The notes below the pieces were generated by a model that worked only from the letters and a program-made list of their open reading frames with translations, was not told the DNA's origin and did not search any database. Source: Caryophanales bacterium UBA3631 (lineage in GTDB: Bacteria > Bacillota_I > Bacilli_A > RF39 > UBA660). Taken from it: a DNA stretch of 28,027 nucleotides. The first letter of the stretch is position 1, and each line of letters opens with the position of its first letter. The translations under genes and the position numbers were made by a program. The stretch spans positions 1-28,027 of the forward strand of contig DFLA01000026.1 of assembly GCA_002374055.1 (NCBI GenBank), written 5' to 3'. This document shows positions 22,815 through 28,027 of this stretch, piece by piece.

Positions 22815-23717
22815 ATGGAAAAGACATTATTAATAATGGCTGCTGGTATGGGTAGTCGTTTTGGAGGATTGAAACAGGTTGAACCTGTAGGTCCAAATGG
22901 TGAATTTATTATTGATTATTCGATTTATGATGCTTTAAAAGCTGGTTTTACTAAGGTTGTTTTTGTTATTAAGAAAGAGAATTTTGATATTTTTAGGGAG
23001 ACAGTTGGTAATAGGGTTTCTAAGCATATTAAGGTAGAGTATGCATTCCAAGATATGGATGATCTACCAGCTGGGTTTGTAAGACCTAGTGATCGTGAAA
23101 AACCATGGGGTACTTCGCATGCGATTTTATCTGCAAAGGATTTAATTCATGAGAACTTTGCAATTATTAATGCAGATGATTTTTATGGAAGAGATGCTTA
23201 TTACGTTGTTTCTGCTTTTTTAGATAAAAAGTTTGATGATAATATTTATTGTGTAGTTGGTTATAAGGTTTCTAATACTTTATCTCTTAATGGTTCTGTA
23301 AAGCGTGGTGTATGTCATGAGAAAGATGGTTTTTTAATTGATTTAATTGAGAGTAAGGTAGAGTATGTTGGTGATAAAATAGTTGCTTCTCCTTTGAATG
23401 GTTCTGCTTCTTTTGATATAACTCCTGATACTTTGGTTAGTATGAATATGCTTGGTTTTAATACTAGTATATTTGATTATATTAATGATAATTTTTCTAA
23501 GTTTTTAGAAGATAATAAAGATAATATTCTTAAGTGTGAGTATTTGATTCCTGATACTGTTTTTGATGCGATGGAGAAAGGCTTTTGTCGTGTTAAGTTA
23601 TTAAGTACTAGTGCTAAATGGCAAGGTATTACTTATAAGGAGGATAAGCAATTAGTTGTTGATGAGATTAATAATTTAATTTCTTCTGGTATATATCCTT
23701 CTAAGTTATGGGATTAG
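22815..23717 (+). CDS. Sugar-phosphate nucleotidyltransferase-like protein
   Basis: A GT-A-fold NTP transferase that would couple a nucleoside triphosphate to a sugar or alcohol phosphate. The N-terminal signature MAAGMGSRFGGLKQ (residues 8-21) supplies the nucleotide loop and catalytic Lys. NADDFYGRDAY carries the metal-binding Asp pair, and EKPWGTSHAI is the sugar-binding stretch. 300 residues with no left-handed-helix acyltransferase domain, so it is not a GlmU-type fusion. AGGAGG ribosome site directly after the ychF stop. Its end is near the following glycosyltransferase gene, suggesting a joint role in making a nucleotide-activated sugar or envelope glycan. The exact nucleotide and sugar cannot be read from sequence alone. 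Confidence 0.85.
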   Translation: MEKTLLIMAAGMGSRFGGLKQVEPVGPNGEFIIDYSIYDALKAGFTKVVFVIKKENFDIFRETVGNRVSKHIKVEYAFQDMDDLPAGFVRPSDREKPWGTSHAILSAKDLIHENFAIINADDFYGRDAYYVVSAFLDKKFDDNIYCVVGYKVSNTLSLNGSVKRGVCHEKDGFLIDLIESKVEYVGDKIVASPLNGSASFDITPDTLVSMNMLGFNTSIFDYINDNFSKFLEDNKDNILKCEYLIPDTVFDAMEKGFCRVKLLSTSAKWQGITYKEDKQLVVDEINNLISSGIYPSKLWD

Positions 23718-23719
23718 GC

Positions 23720-25093
23720 ATGAAAAAATTATCTAATTTCTTTATTTATTTTTCTATTGCTGTATTTGCTTTTGTTTTATTTTTATATTTATTCACTAAT
23801 GATTTTATATGGTTAATACTTGCTTTGGGTTTATCATTCTTTATTGCTCGTAATGATAGAATTAAGAAATTTGGTTTGTTATTATTTATTATTAGTTTTG
23901 TTATAAGGTTTGTTATTATTATTGTATTTAATTTTCCTCAGGTTTATGATTTTGCTACATTGTTAGATGCTTCTCATATGTTTTCTCATGGTGATTATTC
24001 TTTTAATCAGTGGTTTCATTTTCATACATGGGGTTATCAAACAGGCTTTGTAATTTATCAAGGTTTTTTACTTAAATTATTTAATAGTGAATTTTTATTA
24101 AAGTTATTGAATGTTTTATATTCTTCTTTGCTTTGTTTATTTGTTTATAAGTTTAGCAAGAAGATTAGTGATGAAAAAAGTGCGAGGGTTGTTTCTCTTC
24201 TTTATATGATTTTTCCTTTTTATTTATTTTTAAATACTGTTTTAGTTAATTCTCATCTTGCAACTTTACTTATGTATTTGGGGATTGTATTTCTTCTTAA
24301 AAAGGAAAGAAGTTTTAAGGATTATGTTATAGCTGGTATTCTAATTTCTTTGGGTAATATTATTCGACCTGAGGGTATTATAGTTGTTTTATCTTTACTT
24401 GTTTATGAGTTTTTCTTATTTGATAAAGGTAAGGTTTTTAATACTTTGGTAAGGGTTTGTTCATTTTTAATTGTTTATTTTTCTATTGGGTTTATTTCAT
24501 CCTTTTTAGTTATTAAGAGTGGTGTTAATCCTAGTGGATTAGAGAATAAGGATCCTTTGTGGAAGTTTGTTTTAGGTTTTAATTATGAAACTTGTGGTTA
24601 TTATACTGATGATGATTCTAAGTATCAGGTTAATCGTGAAACTGAGATTAATATTATTAAGGAGAGGGCATTAGGTGATTTATCTCGTACTGGTAAGTTA
24701 ATGCTTTGTAAGATTGATCATTTTTGGCTATCGTCTGGTCTTGAATTAGAGACTGGTAGTTTTAATGATAAGAGTATGAATTTGTTTGGTATTAATATTA
24801 AGTTCTCTGATTTAAGTAGTACTGCAATGAATTTTAATCAGAGTGTTCATATATTTATTTTGGTTATGTTTTTTATTGGTATTTTGGTTAATAGGAAGAA
24901 ATTATGTAATGAGGCTTTATTTTTATTAATCATGTGTTTTATTACGTTCTTTGTATTCTTATTTATTGAGATACAACCAAGATATATGTATTTTATTCAT
25001 GTATCATTATTTATTCTTGCTTCTTTAGGTATTAAGTGTATTTATCATTTTATTCAGAAATATAATGTAAAATATTTAAAAAAGGTATTGTAA
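23720..25093 (+). CDS. GT-C membrane glycosyltransferase (GT39/ArnT-like)
   Basis: An integral membrane glycosyltransferase of the polyprenyl-phosphate-sugar-using type, 457 residues with about eleven to thirteen hydrophobic segments. The first extracytoplasmic loop has FPQVYDFATLLDASHMFSHG, with the acidic residue expected to be catalytic in the GT-C fold. The region LNVLYSSLLCLFVYKF, then LLYMIFPFYLFLNTV, and GNIIRPEGI are typical of the PMT/ArnT group. The soluble loop DPLWKFVLGFNYETCG is also common in it. ATG 23720 is taken as the start; an ATG at 23708 overlaps the previous gene and has no ribosome site. Co-transcribed with the nucleotidyltransferase. The acceptor is unknown. Confidence 0.8.
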   Translation: MKKLSNFFIYFSIAVFAFVLFLYLFTNDFIWLILALGLSFFIARNDRIKKFGLLLFIISFVIRFVIIIVFNFPQVYDFATLLDASHMFSHGDYSFNQWFHFHTWGYQTGFVIYQGFLLKLFNSEFLLKLLNVLYSSLLCLFVYKFSKKISDEKSARVVSLLYMIFPFYLFLNTVLVNSHLATLLMYLGIVFLLKKERSFKDYVIAGILISLGNIIRPEGIIVVLSLLVYEFFLFDKGKVFNTLVRVCSFLIVYFSIGFISSFLVIKSGVNPSGLENKDPLWKFVLGFNYETCGYYTDDDSKYQVNRETEINIIKERALGDLSRTGKLMLCKIDHFWLSSGLELETGSFNDKSMNLFGINIKFSDLSSTAMNFNQSVHIFILVMFFIGILVNRKKLCNEALFLLIMCFITFFVFLFIEIQPRYMYFIHVSLFILASLGIKCIYHFIQKYNVKYLKKVL

Positions 25094-25116
25094 AATATCT
25101 TTTTATTTGTTATAAT
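25088..25116 (+). promoter_or_regulatory. SigmaA promoter of rpsF-ssb-rpsR
   Basis: TTGTAA (25088-25093, overlapping the stop codon of the glycosyltransferase gene), 17-bp spacer, extended -10 TGtTATAAT (25108-25116). Start near 25123. Confidence 0.85.
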
Positions 25117-25123
25117 TTCTTTC

Positions 25124-25173
25124 GAGTATTTATTACTCCTTGCTTCTTATTGAAGCCGGTAGACCAAAGGGAG
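25124..25173 (+). promoter_or_regulatory. S6:S18-type ribosomal protein leader upstream of rpsF
   Basis: Two stacked hairpins: GAGTA/TACTC (25124-25128 with 25134-25138) and GCTTC/GAAGC (25142-25146 with 25152-25156). A closing helix CCTT/AAGG (25138-25141 with 25167-25170) flanks the second. Its 3' side carries a CCGGTAGACC bulge with the CCG (25156-25158) expected for the S6:S18 binding motif that mimics their 16S rRNA site. The closing helix takes up part of the rpsF ribosome site (AAAGGGAGG), so protein binding could block initiation. The family match is from memory. Confidence 0.65.
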
Positions 25174-25183
25174 GTGTAGAATA

Positions 25184-25471
25184 ATGAAGAAATATGAAAT
25201 TATGTTCATCGTTAAAACTACTATTGGAGAAGATGAAGTTAAAGCTACTTCTAAAAAATTCCAAGATGTTTTAAAGAAAGATGGAGCTAAGAATATTGAA
25301 ATTGAAGAAATGGGTCAAAGAGAATTAGCTTATGAAATTAAAGATTGCAAGACTGGATTTTATTTTGTAATTACTTGTGATGCTGAAGATAAAGCTGTTA
25401 AAGAATTTGATCGTTTAGCTTTAATCGATTCTAATATCATAAGACATTTAATTATTAACAAAGAAAAATAA
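25184..25471 (+). CDS. rpsF: 30S ribosomal protein S6
   Basis: Binds 16S rRNA in the platform as a heterodimer with S18, encoded two genes downstream. MKKYEIMFIVKTTIGEDEVK, the core EEMGQRELAYEIKDCKTGFYF and RHLIINK near the end follow the S6 pattern. 95 residues is normal. The ribosome site GGGAGGTG lies at the 3' edge of the leader structure. Codon use is more A/C-rich than in neighbouring genes, as for highly expressed genes. First gene of rpsF-ssb-rpsR. Confidence 0.97.
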   Translation: MKKYEIMFIVKTTIGEDEVKATSKKFQDVLKKDGAKNIEIEEMGQRELAYEIKDCKTGFYFVITCDAEDKAVKEFDRLALIDSNIIRHLIINKEK

Positions 25472-25482
25472 TGAGGTAATTT

Positions 25483-25941
25483 ATGAATAGAGTAACATTA
25501 GTTGGTAGATTGACTGCTAAGCCTGAGCTTAGATATACAAGTGCGAATTTACCTTATGCAAGATTTAGTATTGCAGTTAATAGAACTTTTAGAAATAATG
25601 ATGGTCAAACTGAGGCTGATTTTATTAATATCATTGTTTGGAGAAAACAGGCTGAAAATGTTTGTAATTTTCTAGATAAGGGTAGACTAGTATCGGTTGA
25701 TGGTAGACTTCAAACAGGAAGTTATACTGATAAAGATGGTAATCGTAGATATACTACTGATGTAGTTGCGGATAGTGTTCAATTCTTAGAAGGAAGAAAT
25801 TCTCGTAATGAGGGTGTTTCTAATAGTGCTGGACCTAGTCCTTATGATTATCAAGATGCCCCAAGTGAGGTAAATGTATCTGATGATCCTTTTGCTGATT
25901 TTGGAGATAGTGTTTCAATTGATGATAACTTCTTAGATTAA
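25483..25941 (+). CDS. ssb: Single-stranded DNA-binding protein
   Basis: Coats single-stranded DNA in replication, recombination and repair. The OB fold is complete: [62 protein letters not shown] flexible tail follows from about residue 108. The last residues are SIDDNFLD, not the DDDLPF/DDIPF tip that most bacterial SSBs use to dock partner proteins; a DDPFADFG segment lies about 20 residues earlier. 152 residues. Placed between rpsF and rpsR as in most Bacilli, sharing their promoter. Confidence 0.96.
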   Translation: MNRVTLVGRLTAKPELRYTSANLPYARFSIAVNRTFRNNDGQTEADFINIIVWRKQAENVCNFLDKGRLVSVDGRLQTGSYTDKDGNRRYTTDVVADSVQFLEGRNSRNEGVSNSAGPSPYDYQDAPSEVNVSDDPFADFGDSVSIDDNFLD

Positions 25942-25955
25942 GAGGAGGAATTTAA

Positions 25956-26174
25956 ATGGCAGAGTTTTATAGAAAAAAGAAAAAAGTATGTCAAATGTGT
26001 GCTGGTAAAGATGTTGACTATAAAAATGTAGATGTAATTTCTAAATATGTTAGTCAAGATAGAAAAAAGATTTTACCAAGAAGAGTAACTGGATGTTGTG
26101 CTTTACACCAAAGACACGTTGCTGGTGAAGTTAAGAAAGCACGTTTCATGGCATTACTTCCATTTGTTAAGTAA
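25956..26174 (+). CDS. rpsR: 30S ribosomal protein S18, cysteine-containing form
   Basis: Partner of S6 in the 30S platform. [27 protein letters not shown], then [13 protein letters not shown], are diagnostic. It carries CQMC (near residue 12) and GCCALHQRH, so a full set of Cys/His ligands is present. This is the zinc-binding (C+) version, whereas B. subtilis S18 has lost the ligands. 72 residues; ribosome site AGAGGAGG. The operon ends with a strong terminator right after it. Confidence 0.97.
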   Translation: MAEFYRKKKKVCQMCAGKDVDYKNVDVISKYVSQDRKKILPRRVTGCCALHQRHVAGEVKKARFMALLPFVK

Positions 26175-26177
26175 TTG

Positions 26178-26208
26178 AAAAGTGAGATTATTTGTCTCAT
26201 TTTTTTTG
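26178..26208 (+). terminator. Terminator of the rpsF operon
   Basis: 10-bp stem including one G-U (26178-26187 with 26195-26204), 7-nt loop, T-run to about 26208. The next promoter's -35 begins at 26209. Confidence 0.9.
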
Positions 26209-26237
26209 TTGATATTTTTTTTTATGTATGCTATTAT
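26209..26237 (+). promoter_or_regulatory. SigmaA promoter of the anchor-gene pair
   Basis: TTGATA (26209-26214), 17-bp spacer, extended -10 TGcTATTAT (26229-26237). It begins directly at the end of the preceding terminator's T-run. Confidence 0.8.
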
Positions 26238-26258
26238 TAAGATAATAGGAGGAGTAAT

Positions 26259-26414
26259 ATGAAGAGTTTAAAAGAAAAAAGGGTTGATACTGCTTTAGGG
26301 ATTGCTTTAATATGTTTATTTAGTACTATTTATTTAGCTGTTAGCTATTATGTTATTGATAATGCTTTACAGAAGTTTGGGGATTATTATTATAATTTTT
26401 ATTTAAGAAAATAG
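26259..26414 (+). CDS. 51-residue membrane protein, paralogue of the next gene's N-terminus
   Basis: ATG 26259 with a strong AGGAGGAG ribosome site and its own promoter; stop TAG 26412-26414. One membrane helix (about residues 13-33), basic N-terminus (MKSLKEKR), Tyr-rich C-terminus (DYYYNFYLRK). Residues 7-44 align with the start of the next gene: VDTALGIALICLFSTI against VDTNLGILLICLFSSI, then YVIDNALQKFGDY against FVIDRVLNKYFDY. It thus looks like a free-standing copy of that gene's membrane anchor, either functional as a partner or a shortened duplicate. It precedes the larger gene by 13 bases and is co-transcribed. Function unknown. Confidence 0.75.
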   Translation: MKSLKEKRVDTALGIALICLFSTIYLAVSYYVIDNALQKFGDYYYNFYLRK

Positions 26415-26427
26415 GGAGGATTCTTAT

Positions 26428-27300
26428 ATGAACGAAAAGAAGAAAAAGGTGGTTGATACCAATTTAGGTATTTTATTAATATGTTTGTTCAGTTCAATTT
26501 TTACATTGGTTGATTTTTTTGTTATTGATCGTGTACTTAATAAATATTTTGATTATAGTAAGTGTGAATGTGAGAAGTGTAATAGTGGTAATTTAAAATT
26601 AGACGATAATAAAGATAATACACCAATTATTGATGATAAAAAAGTTAATGAGATTATTTCTAAAGATGAATTAACTAATATAATAGAAAATGAGTTATTT
26701 GTGTTTTATGGTAAAACAAGTTTGAATGATATTACTAATCAAGACAAGTTATCTTTAGCTGTTAGATTGATGGTTGAAAAAAATAATGCAATTATCCAAT
26801 CTTTCACTAGTTCTGAGTTAGAAGATTCATTTAATTCCACAATTATTAGTAATCTTGGAATTAATCATGAGAATATTGTTCCAATAAAATCTGTTACACA
26901 AGATGGTAATTTAGGGTTTGGTTATACATATGAAAATGGAGTATACAAAGATCGTGTATCTACAAATAGCGGTACAAGTTCTGTTCCTGTGGTTGCTAAT
27001 AAAATTGTTTCTTTTAGTGAAAATGATGGCAGATATACTCTTTCAATTAAATATTTGTGGGCTTCGTTCGGAGAGTATATAATGGGTGATAATAGTTTAT
27101 ATGGTAAGTATATTGATTCAATTAACCATCAAAATTCTATAGGCGAATTACCTGAAGGATTACTTGTTGGTTCATACGAAAATTTAAAAAATTGGGGTAA
27201 TGAGAATTTTTCAAGTTTTGAAGATAAATTGGAAAAGTATAATTTTGTTTTTATTAAGGAGAATGGGAAAATAACTTTAATTAATTTTTATGTTGATTAA
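26428..27300 (+). CDS. Membrane-anchored protein with an extracytoplasmic domain, unknown function
   Basis: 290 residues. Basic N-terminus (MNEKKKKVVD), one membrane helix (about 12-34), then a long region that is probably outside the cell. A short cysteine cluster KCECEKCNSG follows the helix (three Cys in CxCxxC), then an acidic Asn/Asp-rich linker with DELTNIIENELF. A mixed alpha/beta domain fills about residues 90-290, with GFGYTYENGVYKDR, RYTLSIKYLWASF and KITLINFYVD. The last pieces resemble small secreted beta-strand repeats in other AT-rich gut Firmicutes, but I recognise no family. Ribosome site GGGAGGA. Ends 16 bases before a very strong terminator. The anchor is duplicated in the preceding small gene. 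Confidence 0.8.
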   Translation: MNEKKKKVVDTNLGILLICLFSSIFTLVDFFVIDRVLNKYFDYSKCECEKCNSGNLKLDDNKDNTPIIDDKKVNEIISKDELTNIIENELFVFYGKTSLNDITNQDKLSLAVRLMVEKNNAIIQSFTSSELEDSFNSTIISNLGINHENIVPIKSVTQDGNLGFGYTYENGVYKDRVSTNSGTSSVPVVANKIVSFSENDGRYTLSIKYLWASFGEYIMGDNSLYGKYIDSINHQNSIGELPEGLLVGSYENLKNWGNENFSSFEDKLEKYNFVFIKENGKITLINFYVD

Positions 27301-27316
27301 AAGAACTGTCTGATTT

Positions 27317-27355
27317 AAATAAGTAATACAGAAGTGTATTACTTATTTTCTTTTT
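27317..27355 (+). terminator. Strong terminator separating the anchor genes from the S10 operon
   Basis: Perfect 14-bp stem (27317-27330 with 27335-27348), GAAG loop, followed by C and five more Ts to 27355. Confidence 0.92.
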
Positions 27356-27385
27356 AAACAAATTTTAAAAAATTGTAAAAAAGTG

Positions 27386-27414
27386 TTGCATTTTCTTGTT
27401 AAATTAGATATAAT
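27386..27414 (+). promoter_or_regulatory. SigmaA promoter of the S10 operon
   Basis: TTGCAT (27386-27391), 17-bp spacer, TATAAT (27409-27414). Start near 27421, giving a leader of about 127 nt. Confidence 0.85.
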
Positions 27415-27420
27415 TTTGAA

Positions 27421-27540
27421 TGTGTGGCATGCATTGATGTGTGAGGTTGCTGATACGCTAGGTTAAGTTGTTAAATAACTTATGCTTTGCGTCAGGTTTT
27501 TACACGGAGCAAGTCTATACTAGATATAGGCGAAGGGAGG
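27421..27540 (+). promoter_or_regulatory. Structured leader of the S10 operon
   Basis: Nested pairings: GTGT/ACAC (27439-27442 with 27502-27505), CTGA-CGC with GCG-TCAG (27450-27458 with 27489-27495, two-base bulge) and TAAGTT/AACTTA (27464-27469 with 27477-27482). A separate CTATA/TATAG hairpin (27515-27519 with 27525-27529) stands before the ribosome site GAAGGGAGG. The single-stranded pieces GAGGTTGCTGA and CAGGTTTTTACACGGAGC are, as I recall, conserved in front of rpsJ in Bacilli, suggesting autoregulation by a ribosomal protein. Not verified here. Confidence 0.65.
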
Positions 27541-27547
27541 ATACAAT

Positions 27548-27856
27548 ATGGCTAATACTAAAGTTCGTATTAAGTTGAAAGCTTTTGAACACAAAACATT
27601 AGATAATGCTTGTGCTAAAATAATTGAAACTGTAAAAAGAACTGGTGGAGAAGTTAGTGGTCCAATTCCGCTTCCAACTGAAGTAGAAAAGATTACTATC
27701 TTAAGAGCTGTTCACAAGTATAAAGATTCTCGTGAACAATTCGAAAAAAGAACACACAAGAGACTTATTGATGTTATCAATCCAAGTAAGGAAACTATTG
27801 AGGCGTTGACTCATTTAGATATTCCAAGTGGCGTTGATATCAAAATTAAATTATAA
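27548..27856 (+). CDS. rpsJ: 30S ribosomal protein S10
   Basis: Part of the 30S head; also the NusE transcription-antitermination factor when paired with Nus[48 protein letters not shown] and the final GVDIKIKL are standard. 102 residues. Start ATG 27548, seven bases after the GAAGGGAGG site that ends the leader. First gene of the S10 operon, followed by rplC after 14 bases. Confidence 0.98.
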   Translation: MANTKVRIKLKAFEHKTLDNACAKIIETVKRTGGEVSGPIPLPTEVEKITILRAVHKYKDSREQFEKRTHKRLIDVINPSKETIEALTHLDIPSGVDIKIKL

Positions 27857-27870
27857 TAGGAGGAAAATTT

Positions 27871-28027
27871 ATGAAAAAAGGAATCTTAGGTCGTAAATTA
27901 GGAATGACTCAAGTATTTACTAAATCTGGTAAATTGATTCCTGTAACTGTTATTGAAGTTGAACCTAATGTTGTTACTCAAATTAAGACAATTGAAAATG
28001 ACGGTTATGAGGCTGTTCAATTAGGAT
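27871..28027 (+). CDS. rplC: 50S ribosomal protein L3, 5' part (runs off the window)
   Basis: The first 52 codons are present: [18 protein letters not shown] is the universal bacterial L3 start. AGGAGG ribosome site, ATG 27871. The order rpsJ-rplC is the start of the conserved S10 operon. L3 is a primary 23S rRNA binder whose long loop approaches the peptidyl transferase centre. Confidence 0.97.
   Translation, partial: MKKGILGRKLGMTQVFTKSGKLIPVTVIEVEPNVVTQIKTIENDGYEAVQLG

Overview
The window is a very AT-rich, gene-dense stretch of a Bacilli-type (Firmicutes, or the walled relatives of Mollicutes) chromosome. The gene content is that of the origin-proximal core in Bacillus subtilis: mfd and spoVT, metG-tatD-yabE-rsmA, tilS-ftsH, parA-parB, DUF951-ychF, rpsF-ssb-rpsR, and the start of the S10 operon. 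TGA serves as a stop (ung ends in TGA) and tryptophan is TGG, so the standard bacterial code applies rather than the Mycoplasma code. SpoVT with a forespore-type promoter suggests a spore former or a recent descendant of one. All genes but two are on the + strand, which is strikingly rich in T and G; it is probably the leading strand. I saw no tRNA, rRNA, IS element or CRISPR array.

Layout. 1-2475: 3' half of mfd and a small DUF3592-like membrane protein. 2508-4133 (-): CBS/DRTGG-regulated family II pyrophosphatase (ppaC), divergent from spoVT. 4230-6891: spoVT, dUTPase (with a possible attenuator leader) and metG. 6892-8821: a gap with a possible small RNA, a 53-aa membrane peptide, tatD, and a G5/3D-domain cell-wall protein. 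8876-13215: PrsW-like protease, rsmA, Na+/alanine-type symporter, ung, and an alpha/beta hydrolase that appears to have lost its catalytic serine. 13317-16614: tilS and ftsH, the latter with a Rho_N/SAP-like tail. 16657-17232 (-): six-TM protein. 17494-21636: parA-parB-mscS-DUF951-AbgT-like transporter, packed as one operon. 21708-25093: ychF, nucleotidyltransferase, GT-C glycosyltransferase. 25184-26174: rpsF-ssb-rpsR with an S6:S18-type leader. 26259-27300: two tandem proteins sharing an N-terminal membrane anchor. 27548-end: rpsJ and the start of rplC behind a structured leader.

Functions cluster around genome upkeep (Mfd, dUTPase with uracil-DNA glycosylase, SSB, ParAB), translation (MetRS, TilS, RsmA, YchF, S6, S18, S10, L3), membrane proteolysis (PrsW, FtsH) and the envelope.

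Regulatory signals are unusually legible. Many promoters carry an extended -10 of the form TGtTATAAT; a second set is TTGATA-N17-TATAAT. Terminators commonly start inside the last codons of the gene they end, with the stop codon in the stem or loop, and the next promoter often begins within a few bases of the T-tract. The points most worth a second look are the dUTPase leader, the SpoVT promoter, the FtsH tail, the gutted hydrolase, the tandem anchor genes, the SSB tip, and the PrsW gene sitting where rnmV is expected.
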